A stretch of 58,145 nt of DNA from Cryobacterium adonitolivorans (GCF_004402695.1 NZ_SOFL01000035.1:1-58145), one strand, 5' to 3'; shown: positions 1 to 8,058, counted from the stretch's first letter. Numbers and translations are program-made. Notes: generated by a model from the sequence alone, not told the origin.

Positions 1-96
1 CGCCCCCGAAAACGACTCGACGCAGCCACGCCCCGCGAAGCCCTGAACCAGCTACTCTCAGACCAACAAGACGGCAGTGTTGCATCGACCGGTTGA
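1..96 (+). CDS. IS30-family transposase, C-terminal fragment cut by window edge
   Basis: An open frame enters from the left edge and ends at TGA 94-96, leaving 31 residues. The segment RPRKRLDAATPREALNQLL matches the end of IS30-family DDE transposases, where an N-R-P-R-K-x-L...TPxEAL...LL motif follows the last catalytic Glu. The catalytic core lies outside the window, so intactness cannot be judged. The family assignment rests on this tail motif only. No other transposase is seen in the window. Confidence 0.75.
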   Translation, partial: RPRKRLDAATPREALNQLLSDQQDGSVASTG

Positions 97-104
97 ATCC
101 ACCC
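74..104. mobile_element. Probable right terminus of the IS30-family element
   Basis: The last transposase codons and about 8 bases after the stop form a segment containing GCATCGACCGGTTGAATCC, which looks like an IS30-type terminal inverted repeat overlapping the gene end. The left terminus is outside the window, so the inverted repeat and the target duplication cannot be verified. Half of a palindromic repeat seen elsewhere in the window begins just beyond. Confidence 0.4.
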
Positions 105-119
105 CCGGTGTAACGGGCG

Positions 120-143
120 CAATTGTCCGCACGAGCAACAGGT
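120..143. repeat. Half copy of the 66-bp palindromic repeat (family B)
   Basis: CAATTGTCCGCAC followed by GAGCAACAG matches the right arm of the full hairpin at 32290-32355. The left arm is absent and IS30-family sequence stands in its place. It lies 16 bp beyond the 3' end of the minus-strand gene at 159-827, in the same position relative to genes as the other copies. Confidence 0.6.
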
Positions 144-158
144 GGCGGGGCCTGCGGG

Positions 159-827
159 TCAGCGGCGGTCGTCGCGGCCGGTGAGGGCCAGCAGGCGGGA
201 CTGCAGCGGCGCATCCTCGGGCATCGGCACCGGGGAGTCGAACAGGCCGCTGGCCTCCAGCGCGTCACGCTGCGGCTCGAAGACCGTCCAGACCGCCTCG
301 ATCAGCCCGTCATCCAGGACCTCGTCGGCCGCCGTGGCGCGGGCCAGGTCCCAGGAGTGGATGGTCACGTCGGAGACCTGCTCGCGCAGGTAGTCCAGCA
401 CCGTGACGGTGTCGTAGGAAAGCTGCACCGAGGCATCCGCCGGGGCAGCCTGCCACGCCGCCGTGGCGCGTGAGGAGTGCGTCTGCCATTCGGCAGCGAG
501 GTCGTCACCGAGCGGGTCAACACGGCGCCGAGCCTGGTTGAGGGTCAGCCCGGCCAGCAGCGGCGGGATCCACTGCTGCTCTTGAATGACGTGGCGCACG
601 AGATCGCCGACGGTCCATTCCTTGTCGGGGGTCGGTGCGTTCCAGTCGCCGACGGCGGCCACGCGTCGGCCGAACTCGCGGTGGGCCTGTTTCTGCAGGG
701 TGTACCAGTCAAACGCCGGGGCAGCCGTTGCGGCTGCGCCGTCGGGCGTCGAGGTGGTGTCGGTGGTCTCAGTGGTCGCAATTGTTTCAGGCACAGTGGG
801 CTCACTTCGTTGATTGTCATGCGGCAT
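159..827 (-). CDS. DinB-fold (TIGR03086 / maleylpyruvate isomerase N-terminal type) protein
   Basis: 222 aa. After a Thr/Ser/Ala-rich, probably disordered N-terminus of about 35 residues comes a four-helix DinB-like domain. It shows the pattern W-x-V-G-D-L-V-x-H-V (about residue 70) and a later T-I-H-S-W-D-L-A-R-A (about residue 160). The histidines are the expected metal ligands of the mycothiol-dependent DinB superfamily. Such proteins are mycothiol or bacillithiol transferases or of unknown function; the substrate here cannot be told. The start is uncertain: ATG at 827 has no clear ribosome site and GTG at 792 is an alternative. It is transcribed divergently from the oxidoreductase gene at 986. 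Confidence 0.75.
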   Translation of the reverse strand: MPHDNQRSEPTVPETIATTETTDTTSTPDGAAATAAPAFDWYTLQKQAHREFGRRVAAVGDWNAPTPDKEWTVGDLVRHVIQEQQWIPPLLAGLTLNQARRRVDPLGDDLAAEWQTHSSRATAAWQAAPADASVQLSYDTVTVLDYLREQVSDVTIHSWDLARATAADEVLDDGLIEAVWTVFEPQRDALEASGLFDSPVPMPEDAPLQSRLLALTGRDDRR

Positions 828-985
828 CCGCCCAGAGGGAAAAGTCCCGTGCAGGGTGCAACGGCAATGTGTCCGCCGGCATTCCGGGCCCGCAGAAAAT
901 CGGTGGTGGAAAATCGCGCAGAGAAGCTAGGTTCGACGTAGAACACCGGCGGGCGTTGCCCGCGGCCTACCGAGACGAGGTCCAC

Positions 986-2020
986 GTGCCAGCTTCCACT
1001 TCCCCGGGCGCCATCGCTGTCATGCTGCCGCGAGACCTGCCCGCCGGGCAGTTCGTGACGTACGCACGCCGCGCCGAGGAGCTGGGCTTCGAGGAGATCT
1101 GGGTGGTGGAGGACTGTTTCTTCCGCGGCGGCATCGCACAGGCCGCGGTCGTGCTCGCCGCCACCACGAACATCGTGGTGGGGATCGGGATCCTGCCCGC
1201 CGCCGCCCGGAACCCAGGTTTCGCGACCCTCGAGATCGCCACCCTCGCCGAGCTCTTCCCCGGCCGGCTTCAGGTGGGCATCGGTCACGGGATGCCCTCC
1301 TGGATGCGGCAGACCGGCAGCTGGCCGGCCAGCCCGCTGGCCATGCTCGCCGAGAACGTCGACCTCATTCGCGCCCTGATGCGCGGGGCGAGTGTCACGG
1401 CAGCCGGCCGTTATGCCCAGGCGGATTCCGTGGCTCTCGCCGCCGTGCCGTCCACGGTTCCGCCGATCCTCGCCGGTGTACGCGGACCGAAGTCCCTCGA
1501 ACTGGCCGGCGCCTGCGCCGACGGGGTGGTGTTGGCGGAACCTGTCACGCCCGAGTACCTGGCGGCGGCGATCGATGCGCTCGATGGCGGCCGCGACGCT
1601 CCTCCCGGCGACTTCGGGTTCCCCGGCCTCCGCCCGCCGTTGGGGCGCCGACACGTCGTGGCCTATAACGTGGCCGCCGTTGACGAGGACCCCGCCGTGG
1701 CCCGCGACCTGGTGCGCCCGGCGCTGGAATGGATCGGAGACCCCGACTGGGCTCCGCACATCAGGGTTCTGCCGTTCGCCGAGGAATTCGCCGCCCTGCG
1801 CTCGGACAGCGCGAGCCGAGCGGATTTCGCGGCAGCGCTGCCCGAGCACTGGATCGACCAGCTCGCGGTGGTCGGCACCGCCGCAGCCGCTCGTCGGCGC
1901 ATCGATGAGCTGCACGCCGCCGGGGCCACAAGCGTCGTCCTGATCCCGGCCGGGCCCGACCCTGTGAATGCGCTGGAGTCGCTGGCCGCGGTCCTGTCGG
2001 TGCGCCCGGCTGCCGTTTAG
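986..2020 (+). CDS. LLM-class flavin/F420-dependent oxidoreductase
   Basis: 344 aa. A luciferase-like TIM-barrel monooxygenase family member. The N-terminus has ARRAEELGFEEIWVVED, followed by VGIGHGMPSWM near residue 95 and a C-terminal helix pattern DELHAAGATSVVL. In actinobacteria this class usually uses F420 or FMN; the substrate is unknown. I chose GTG 986 because GAGG lies 6 bases upstream and the encoded IAVMLPRDLPAG is the normal family start; longer frames upstream are shadows of the opposite strand. The stop is followed closely by the next gene at 2049. Confidence 0.8.
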   Translation: MPASTSPGAIAVMLPRDLPAGQFVTYARRAEELGFEEIWVVEDCFFRGGIAQAAVVLAATTNIVVGIGILPAAARNPGFATLEIATLAELFPGRLQVGIGHGMPSWMRQTGSWPASPLAMLAENVDLIRALMRGASVTAAGRYAQADSVALAAVPSTVPPILAGVRGPKSLELAGACADGVVLAEPVTPEYLAAAIDALDGGRDAPPGDFGFPGLRPPLGRRHVVAYNVAAVDEDPAVARDLVRPALEWIGDPDWAPHIRVLPFAEEFAALRSDSASRADFAAALPEHWIDQLAVVGTAAAARRRIDELHAAGATSVVLIPAGPDPVNALESLAAVLSVRPAAV

Positions 2021-2048
2021 GCTGAAACCAAAGCGAAGGAGCAGACTC

Positions 2049-2690
2049 ATGGGATTCCTCGATCGCCTTCTGGGCCGACCCGAACAGCCGGAGCCGCCCC
2101 GCCGCGCGGCGGCCCCGCAGCGCACCGACGACGAGATCGCCGTGGAGCGCTACCGGTACCTCTTGCGCACCGCGCCGCCGGAGACCATTGAGCAGGTGCA
2201 CACCGAAGCGTTCAGCAAGCTCACCGACGAGCAGCGTGACCTGCTCTTCCAGCAGCTGACCGAGAACGCGATAGAGGGCGAGCGCCCGGCCGACGCCGAA
2301 CCGGCCACCCTGGCCAAGGCCGCCACCCGGGCCGAACTCCGCCAGCCGGGCACCCTGGACCGGGCGTTCGGCGGTGAACAGGCCGGCGGCCGGCAAGGAC
2401 CCGGCTTCGGCAGTATGCTCGGCGCCTCGCTGCTCGGCACCGTGGCCGGCTATGTCGTCGGCTCTGCTCTGGTGAGCGCGTTCCTGCCGGATATGGGTGG
2501 CGGGGCGGATGCGTCCGGCGAGTCTGGCGAGTCCGGGGAAACCGGAGCCGACCAGGAAGCAGACTCTGGCACCGACTCTGGCACCGAGACCACGGCGGAC
2601 TCCGGCGGCGATTTCGGTGGCGACTCCGGCGGTTTCGGCGACTTCGGCGGTGGCGGCGACTTCGGTGGTGGGGATTTCGGCGGCTTCTAG
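2049..2690 (+). CDS. Hypothetical protein with one hydrophobic segment and Gly/Asp-rich tail
   Basis: 213 aa with a good ribosome site (AAGGAG at 2036-2041). Residues 1-110 are charged and helical (start MGFLDRLLGR). A hydrophobic, glycine-zipper-like stretch lies around residues 120-145 (SMLGASLLGTVAGYVVG). After that the protein is low-complexity Ser/Gly/Asp, ending in repeated GGDFGG. It resembles actinobacterial cation-transporter-associated or membrane-tethering hypotheticals, but I recognise no domain. The tail is built from short DNA repeats (TCTGGCGAG, GACTCTGGCACC), suggesting repeat expansion. It may be co-transcribed with the oxidoreductase 28 bp upstream. Confidence 0.75.
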   Translation: MGFLDRLLGRPEQPEPPRRAAAPQRTDDEIAVERYRYLLRTAPPETIEQVHTEAFSKLTDEQRDLLFQQLTENAIEGERPADAEPATLAKAATRAELRQPGTLDRAFGGEQAGGRQGPGFGSMLGASLLGTVAGYVVGSALVSAFLPDMGGGADASGESGESGETGADQEADSGTDSGTETTADSGGDFGGDSGGFGDFGGGGDFGGGDFGGF

Positions 2691-2719
2691 CCGAACGCCG
2701 GCCGCGTCAAGCCTGTACT

Positions 2720-2737
2720 CTCGAAGGTAGCTTCGAG
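2720..2737. promoter_or_regulatory. LexA-like palindrome upstream of dinB
   Basis: CTCGAAGGTAGCTTCGAG is an exact 7-bp inverted repeat with a 4-bp centre, 38 bp before the dinB start. The outer TCGAA-N6-TTCGA matches the actinobacterial SOS box TCGAACNNNNGTTCGA, except that the inner C/G pair is G/C. It is a plausible LexA operator or a variant of one. Confidence 0.45.
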
Positions 2738-2775
2738 TTGGATTCGGCCGGGGCGGTAGAAGGGCGTGGTGCGGC

Positions 2776-4059
2776 ATGAGCAGGCAGGATGGCAGCGACC
2801 GGCAGACGACCGGCGCCGACGTCGACGACACCACCGCCACCATGCTGCACATCGACATGGACGCGTTCTTCGCGTCCGTCGAACTGCTTGACCACCCCGA
2901 ACTCGTGCACCTGCCCGTCGTCATCGGCCACCGCTCCGGCCGGTCCGTGGTGACCGCTGCCAACTATGTTGCCCGCAAATACGGGGTGAATTCGGCCATG
3001 CCCATGGCCATCGCCCTGCGCCGCTGCCCGGCCGCCATCGTGCTCGAGCCGCATATGAGCCGGTACACGGAGGTGTCCCGCCAGGTGATGGGGATCTTCA
3101 CCGACATGACGCCGATGGTCGAACCCCTCAGCATTGACGAGGCCTTCCTGGATGTTGCGGGCGCCCGACGCGTGCACGGCTCACCGGCCGAGATCGGGCA
3201 GAAGATCCGCGCGCGAGTGTTCGCCGAGACCGGACTGACCTGCTCGGTCGGTGCCGCGTCGACCAAGTTCGTGGCCAAGCTGGCCTCTGGACGGGCCAAA
3301 CCGGACGGGCTGCTGGTGATACCCGCGGAGGACACCATCGCGTTCCTGCATCCGCTGCCCGTCGGTGCCCTCTGGGGTGTGGGCGCCACCACCGAACAGG
3401 CGCTGCTCGGGCTCGGTCTGCGGCACGTGAGCGACATCGCGCACGCACCCCTCGAGATGCTGCAGCGTGCCGTGGGGGTCGCTTCCGCCCACAAGCTGCA
3501 CGACCTGTCCTGGGGCATCGACCCGCGCACGATCAACCTCGTACGCGAGGAGAAGAGCGTCGGCCACGAAGTGACGTTCGAACATGACGTCACCGATGTC
3601 GCCCGGTTGCGCAGCGAACTCCTCCGGCAGGCGGATGCGGTGGCCGCCACACTGCGCGGTAACGGCCTCGTCGCCCGCACCGTGGTGCTGAAGCTCCGCT
3701 ATGCCGACTTCAGTACGGTGACCAGGTCCCGCACCCTGGCCGAGCCCACCAATGTGGGTCGGCGGATCTACGAGGAGGTCGCCGCGAGTTTCGACGTTCT
3801 CGCGGCCAGGGGCATCCGGGTGCGCCTCATCGGGGTGCGAGCCGAGCAACTCGGCTCCGGCGACGGTGCCGGAATGGGCTTGTGGGACGATGACGACGAT
3901 TGGCGTGAGGCCGAACTCGCAGTGGACACCGTGACCGCCCGGTTCGGCCGGGGGATCGTGCGGCCGGCCTCGCAGCTGGGCGGCGGGAGTGCCCCGAAGC
4001 GTGATGTGCATCCCTTTGGAACACCGGACGCCGGGACACCGAAGGGGGAGGGGGAGTAG
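2776..4059 (+). CDS. dinB: DNA polymerase IV (Y-family)
   Basis: 427 aa, slightly longer than the usual 350-400 because of both tails. It is a translesion polymerase that bypasses damaged bases. Visible motifs: the catalytic HIDMDAFFASVE near residue 25 (metal-binding Asp), SIDEAFLDV near residue 118 (the SIDE motif with Asp-Glu), the helix-hairpin-helix GALWGVGATTEQAL near residue 200, and the little-finger domain to about residue 355. MGLWDDD near residue 370 could be a sliding-clamp contact, but this is weak. A LexA-like palindrome lies just upstream, suggesting SOS control. Confidence 0.93.
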   Translation: MSRQDGSDRQTTGADVDDTTATMLHIDMDAFFASVELLDHPELVHLPVVIGHRSGRSVVTAANYVARKYGVNSAMPMAIALRRCPAAIVLEPHMSRYTEVSRQVMGIFTDMTPMVEPLSIDEAFLDVAGARRVHGSPAEIGQKIRARVFAETGLTCSVGAASTKFVAKLASGRAKPDGLLVIPAEDTIAFLHPLPVGALWGVGATTEQALLGLGLRHVSDIAHAPLEMLQRAVGVASAHKLHDLSWGIDPRTINLVREEKSVGHEVTFEHDVTDVARLRSELLRQADAVAATLRGNGLVARTVVLKLRYADFSTVTRSRTLAEPTNVGRRIYEEVAASFDVLAARGIRVRLIGVRAEQLGSGDGAGMGLWDDDDDWREAELAVDTVTARFGRGIVRPASQLGGGSAPKRDVHPFGTPDAGTPKGEGE

Positions 4060-4062
4060 CCT
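4057..4062 (+). promoter_or_regulatory. -10 hexamer of a leaderless promoter (TAGCCT)
   Basis: TAGCCT ends exactly 6 nt before ATG 4069. Its TAG is also the stop codon of dinB, so the downstream gene can start its own mRNA at the dinB stop. Confidence 0.5.
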
Positions 4063-4068
4063 CTCACC

Positions 4069-4395
4069 ATGACTAATCTCGCCTTGAAGCTCGCAGAAAA
4101 CGCTCGATCCATCGGCGTCAGGTCGGCCTACGGAGACCCCGTGCAGATCGAGGGCGTCACCATCGTTCCGGTGGCCCTGGTGCAGTACGGCTTCGGCGGC
4201 GGCGGCGAAGGCGACGAATCCGCTGCGGCCGGCGGCGGCGGCGGGGGCATGGCCGTTCCGATCGGCGCCTACGTGAAGTCCGGCGGAGCGGCCCGCTTCG
4301 AGCCGAACGTGATCTCGCTGCTCGCCGTCGGCATCCCCTTCGTCTGGGTCAGCGGCAAGGCCATCGCGCGCATCATCCGCGCGCTCAAGCGCTAG
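4069..4395 (+). CDS. YtfJ/GerW-like protein
   Basis: 108 aa. Pattern: a short helix, then YGDPVQIEGVTIVPVALVQYGFGGG, a Gly-rich loop, PIGAYVKSGGAARFEPN, and a C-terminal hydrophobic segment with a basic end (ARIIRALKR). This is the layout of the GerW/YtfJ family, first named from Bacillus sporulation but common in non-sporulating actinobacteria, where its role is unknown. The hydrophobic end may touch the membrane. It starts 10 bp after dinB and probably has a leaderless promoter overlapping the dinB stop. Confidence 0.75.
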   Translation: MTNLALKLAENARSIGVRSAYGDPVQIEGVTIVPVALVQYGFGGGGEGDESAAAGGGGGGMAVPIGAYVKSGGAARFEPNVISLLAVGIPFVWVSGKAIARIIRALKR

Positions 4396-4418
4396 CTGCC
4401 GTTTGATCGGGTACCTCG

Positions 4419-4679
4419 CGCCCAGGTGACCCAGTCTTGCGATCGGTTCCCGCCCCGTTGGTCGAGCTCGTCGAGAACCGATGACCGGTTCTCGCGAACA
4501 CGGTCGGCTCCCGGGATCTCGACACGCTCGATCAGCGGGTGGGTCGAGCTCCTCCCGCCCAGGCGACGCGTCCTGCGGTCGGTTCCCGTCTCGTTGGTCG
4601 AGCTCGTCGAGACCTGGTGACCGTGTCCTGCGAACGCGGCCGGCCCGCGCGATCTCGACAAACTCGATCAGCGGATCGG
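4419..4679. repeat. Two copies of a ~123-bp hairpin repeat
   Basis: Copy 1 (about 4419-4541) and copy 2 (about 4557-4679) share cgcccagg, GGTTCCCG, TTGGTCGAGCTCGTCGAGA and ATCTCGACA...CTCGATCAGCGG in the same order. Within each copy TTGGTCGAGCTCGTCGAGA and its imperfect reverse complement face each other, so RNA from either strand would fold into a long stem. Similar GGTCGAGCTCGTCGAGA units are, from general knowledge, frequent between genes in Microbacteriaceae. They fill most of the 405-bp gap between the YtfJ-like gene and the riboswitch; I see no gene here. Confidence 0.75.
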
Positions 4680-4801
4680 TCGATCAGCGGATGGGCCGAA
4701 AAGTGGATCGGCCCAGATTTCCAGAACCGCCGCGCGAAGAAAATGTCGCGCGACGACCCGAAGTACCCGGATGCGTCCCTGGAGTTCTATACTCGTACCT
4801 G

Positions 4802-4893
4802 AACACGGGAGTCCGGTGAACCGGGCTGAGAGGAAGCTACTTCAGCTTCGACCGTCGAACCTGATCTGGATCATGCCAGCGCAGGGAGGCTTC
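4802..4893 (+). ncRNA. TPP (THI-box) riboswitch
   Basis: The sequence shows the conserved CTGAGAGG (4826-4833), a variable stem-loop (AAGCTACTTCAGCTT), then ACCTGATCTGGATCATG and CCAGCGCAGGGA (4859-4889): the pyrophosphate- and pyrimidine-sensing halves of the TPP aptamer. It lies 43 bp upstream of the YkoE-type transporter gene, so the transporter should be shut off when thiamine pyrophosphate is plentiful. I cannot tell transcriptional from translational control. Confidence 0.93.
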
Positions 4894-4935
4894 TCATCCC
4901 GTGCCCAGTATTCCTCTACGGAAAGGGCACGTACA

Positions 4936-5604
4936 GTGCACGCATCAATTAACACCCTGTTGTCAGACTCTCAGACCCCGTCCATGCCGGGCAAATCGCG
5001 GGTGCTGAAGTGGCGGGTCGTCGACATCGTCGTGGCCAGCGTCATCGGCGTCGCCAGCGGCGTGATCTTTTGGGCGTGGGGCCTGGCCTGGTCGCCGCTG
5101 AGCGCCCTGCTGGCCTTCACCCCCGGGCTCGAAGGGCTTCTGGCTGGTGGCTGGCTCTTTGCCGGAGTGCTCGGCGGACTCATCATCCGCAAGCCCGGCG
5201 CCGCCGTCTACACCGAGGTCGTCGCCGCCGTGGTCTCCATGCTCATCGGCACCCAATGGGGCTTCTCCACCCTGATCTGGGGCGTCGTCGAGGGTCTGGG
5301 CGCCGAAATCGTGCTGGCGCTGTTCCTCTACGCCAACTGGCGCCTGGGCGTCGCCCTCCTGGCCGGTGCCGGAGCCGGCGTTGCCGTCGGACTGCTCGAC
5401 ACCACCTTCACCAGCTACGCAGCCCTCGACATCGGCTACAAGGCCGTCTACTTCGTCTCCGCCGTCGTCTCCGGCACCGTGCTGGCCGGGCTGCTGTCCT
5501 GGCTGGCGGTGCGAGGACTCGCCCGCACCGGCGCGCTGACCCGCTTCGCCGCCGGCCGTGAATCGGGCCCCACCGACCGGGCCCGGACCGTGTCCGCCCG
5601 GTGA
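4936..5604 (+). CDS. ykoE: ECF transporter S component, YkoE type (thiamine precursor uptake)
   Basis: 222 aa with about five to six membrane segments, starting with VVDIVVASVIGVASGVIFWAWG. Substrate-binding S component of an energy-coupling factor transporter. YkoE is linked in other bacteria to uptake of hydroxymethylpyrimidine or thiamine, which the TPP riboswitch upstream supports. GTG 4936 is preferred because GGAAAGG lies about 9 bases before it; frames opening inside the riboswitch are not credible. It is followed by the A and T components in the YkoE-D-C order. Confidence 0.87.
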   Translation: MHASINTLLSDSQTPSMPGKSRVLKWRVVDIVVASVIGVASGVIFWAWGLAWSPLSALLAFTPGLEGLLAGGWLFAGVLGGLIIRKPGAAVYTEVVAAVVSMLIGTQWGFSTLIWGVVEGLGAEIVLALFLYANWRLGVALLAGAGAGVAVGLLDTTFTSYAALDIGYKAVYFVSAVVSGTVLAGLLSWLAVRGLARTGALTRFAAGRESGPTDRARTVSAR

Positions 5605-5644
5605 CCCCCACCGGATGCCCGCCCCGCGTCGCCGTGGCCCGGCC

Positions 5645-7267
5645 ATGACCGGCGCCAGGGTCACGGCCTCAGGCTGGGGCTGGCGGCACGCCGGCCGGGC
5701 CCGCCCCGCGGTGTCCGAGCTCGACCTCGACATTCGCCCGGGGGAGCGGGTGCTCCTGCTCGGGCCCAGCGGCGCCGGCAAGAGCACACTGATGCACGCC
5801 CTCGCCGGCGTGCTCGGAGACGACGAGGACGGCGACGAGACCGGCGAACTCCTCGTGGACGGCCGGCGGCCCAGCGCCTCCCGCGGCCGGGTGGGCCTCG
5901 TGCTGCAGGACCCGGACTCCCAGGTCGTGCTCGCCAGGGTCGGCGACGACGTCGCGTTCGGCTGTGAGAACCTCGCCGTTCCCCGCGCAGAAATCTGGCC
6001 GCGGGTCGGCCAGGCCCTCGCCGCCGTGGGCCTGGACCTGCCCCTGCGTCACCCGACGAGCGCGCTCAGCGGTGGCCAGAAGCAGCGCCTGGCCCTGGCC
6101 GGGGTGCTCGCCATGCGCCCCGGCCTGGTGCTGCTCGACGAACCCACCGCCAACCTCGATCCCGAGGGGGTGGTCGAGGTGCGCGACGCCGTGCTGCGCT
6201 CGGTGGAGGCGTCCGGCGCCACCCTCATCGTGATCGAGCACCGCGTCGCGGTCTGGCAGAACGTCGTGGACCGCATCGTCGTGCTCGACCCGGTCGGCGG
6301 GATCCTCGCCGACGGGCCCACCGACAGTGTGCTCAGCGCCGAAGGCGAACGGCTCGCCGCCGCCGGCGTGTGGATACCGAGGTTCCCGCCGGCACCGCCC
6401 GAGCGCCGCGGCAGCCCCGACACCCGAGGCGAGGAGGTCCTGCTCAGCGCCGACGATCTCGCCGTCGGGCGGGTCCCGTTCGCCCGCAAGCGGGCCGTTG
6501 TCGTCGCACACGGCCTCGACCTGGCCGTGGCAGCCGGTACGGCCACCGCCATCACCGGTCCCAACGGCACCGGCAAGTCGACCCTCGCGCTCACCCTGGC
6601 CGGGCTTCTCCCGCCGGCCGACGGGCGGCTGGCCGCTACGGATGCCCTAGCAGCGGGACTCGGGGCGGCCCCGCACCGATGGCGCTCCCGCGATCTGCTG
6701 GCGCGCATCGGCACGGTCTTCCAGGACCCTGAGCATCAGTTCCTCGCCGGGACCGTGCGCAACGAGCTCGCCATCGGCCCCCGCGCCCTCGGCCTGGGCG
6801 GGGCCGAGCAGGCGGAGCGGGTGGACGCGCTGCTGCACAGGCTGCGCCTGGACCACCTCGCCGACGCGAACCCGTTCACCCTGTCTGGGGGCGAGAAGCG
6901 GCGGCTGTCCGTGGCGACAGTGCTGGCCACCCGGCCGCGACTGCTCGTGCTCGACGAGCCCACCTTCGGACAGGACTCCCGCACCTGGGCCGAGCTGGTG
7001 CGCTTGCTCGCCGAACTCCTGGACACCGGCACCGCCGTGCTGGCTGTCACCCACGACGAGCAGTTCGTGACCGCCCTGGCGGATGTGCGCCTCACCCTGG
7101 TGCCGGGGACCGGTCCGGCCAGCGGCCACAGTATGTCCAACCGCAGTATGTCCAACCGCAGCGTGTCCAACCGCAGCGTGTCCAACCGCAGCGTGTCCAC
7201 CCCTGGAGTGTCCACCCACAGCGTGACCACCGGGCCGCGCGAGCGCGCCGGAACGGACGCGTCGTGA
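5645..7267 (+). CDS. ECF transporter, fused double ATPase (YkoD type)
   Basis: 540 aa with two ABC ATPase domains in one chain. Domain 1: Walker A GPSGAGKST (about residue 40), signature LSGGQKQRLALAG, Walker B VLLDEPTANLD. Domain 2: TGPNGTGKST (about residue 310), LSGGEKRRLSVAT, LLVLDEPTFGQD. It powers the YkoE transporter. The C-terminus ends in a tail of five-residue repeats (S-V/M-S-N-R) encoded by 15-bp tandem DNA repeats, unlike the family. The start is uncertain: ATG 5645 is used, and ATG 5615 or GTG 5558 (overlapping ykoE) are possible. The stop overlaps the next start (GTGA). Confidence 0.9.
   Translation: MTGARVTASGWGWRHAGRARPAVSELDLDIRPGERVLLLGPSGAGKSTLMHALAGVLGDDEDGDETGELLVDGRRPSASRGRVGLVLQDPDSQVVLARVGDDVAFGCENLAVPRAEIWPRVGQALAAVGLDLPLRHPTSALSGGQKQRLALAGVLAMRPGLVLLDEPTANLDPEGVVEVRDAVLRSVEASGATLIVIEHRVAVWQNVVDRIVVLDPVGGILADGPTDSVLSAEGERLAAAGVWIPRFPPAPPERRGSPDTRGEEVLLSADDLAVGRVPFARKRAVVVAHGLDLAVAAGTATAITGPNGTGKSTLALTLAGLLPPADGRLAATDALAAGLGAAPHRWRSRDLLARIGTVFQDPEHQFLAGTVRNELAIGPRALGLGGAEQAERVDALLHRLRLDHLADANPFTLSGGEKRRLSVATVLATRPRLLVLDEPTFGQDSRTWAELVRLLAELLDTGTAVLAVTHDEQFVTALADVRLTLVPGTGPASGHSMSNRSMSNRSVSNRSVSNRSVSTPGVSTHSVTTGPRERAGTDAS
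7130..7231 (+). repeat. In-frame 15-bp tandem repeat
   Basis: Units AGTATGTCCAACCGC x2, AGCGTGTCCAACCGC x2, then three decayed units. They encode S-M/V-S-N-R repeats at the C-terminus of the ATPase. The decay runs 5' to 3', as expected for slippage-driven expansion. Confidence 0.9.
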
Positions 7268-8058
7268 GCCTGATGACGCCGGAGATCCGGCCCAGTGCGA
7301 TCGCCCGGGTGAACCCGGTGGCCAAACTCGGTGTCGCGCTGCTGATCAGCTGTGCCCTGATGCTGTCCATCGATTGGGTCTCGGCCGCCGTCGCCCTCGC
7401 GCTCGAGGCCGTGCTGCTGGCCTGGTGCGGCCTGAGCGCCCGCCAGTTCTGGCTGCGCACCGCGCCGGTGTGGATTGCCGCGCCCTTCGCCGTGCTCACC
7501 ACGGTGCTCTACGGGCAGGATTCCGGCGCCATGCTGTTCAGCGCCGGGTTCGTGTCGGTGACGGAGGGTTCGGTGTCGCTGGCCTTCGCGATCGGATTGC
7601 GGATCCTGGCCATCGGCATCCCTGGGATCGTGCTGTTGGCCACCACCGACCCCACGGACCTCGGCGACGGCCTCGCGCAGGTGCTGCGCCTGCCGGCCCG
7701 TTTTGTGCTCGGCGCCCTGGCCGGGCTGCGGCTGGTGGGCATGTTCATCGACGATTGGCACACCCTCGCCCTCGCCAGGCGGGCCCGCGGGGTGGGCGAC
7801 GGCGGCGGGCTGCGCGGCCACGCCCGCCGGTTCGGCGGACTCGCGTTCGCGCTCCTGGTTCTTTCCGTGCGACGCGGCAGCAAGCTTGCCACGGCCATGG
7901 AGGCTCGGGGTTTCGGCAGCGACGAACCGCGCACCTGGGCCAGGGAGTCGGTCTTCGGCGTGCGCGACGGCCTGATCGTCACCATCGGGGCCGCCATCGC
8001 CGCCGCCGCGATCACAGCGGCCGTTCTGTTGGGGACGTGGCATTTTGTGCTCGCCTGA
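7264..8058 (+). CDS. ECF transporter T component (EcfT/YkoC-like transmembrane protein)
   Basis: 264 aa, GTG start overlapping the ATPase stop by 4 bp, so translationally coupled. Five or so hydrophobic segments (VAKLGVALLISCALMLSIDW near the N-terminus, a last one at 240-262). The cytoplasmic coupling helices hold the two EcfT hallmark motifs: ALARRARGVGD near residue 176 and AMEARGFGSDEPRT near residue 212 (both Ala-Arg-Gly type). It couples the ATPases to the YkoE subunit. Its presence completes a dedicated ECF transporter under the TPP riboswitch. Confidence 0.9.
   Translation: MSLMTPEIRPSAIARVNPVAKLGVALLISCALMLSIDWVSAAVALALEAVLLAWCGLSARQFWLRTAPVWIAAPFAVLTTVLYGQDSGAMLFSAGFVSVTEGSVSLAFAIGLRILAIGIPGIVLLATTDPTDLGDGLAQVLRLPARFVLGALAGLRLVGMFIDDWHTLALARRARGVGDGGGLRGHARRFGGLAFALLVLSVRRGSKLATAMEARGFGSDEPRTWARESVFGVRDGLIVTIGAAIAAAAITAAVLLGTWHFVLA

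Noticed and set aside
545..2125. Long minus-strand frame over the LLM oxidoreductase
   Set aside because: Low-complexity Arg/Gly/Ala translation; the plus strand has a complete family protein with a ribosome site.
7130..7231. CRISPR-like array
   Set aside because: Units are adjacent 15-mers with no spacers; it is a coding tandem repeat. No CRISPR or cas gene is visible anywhere.
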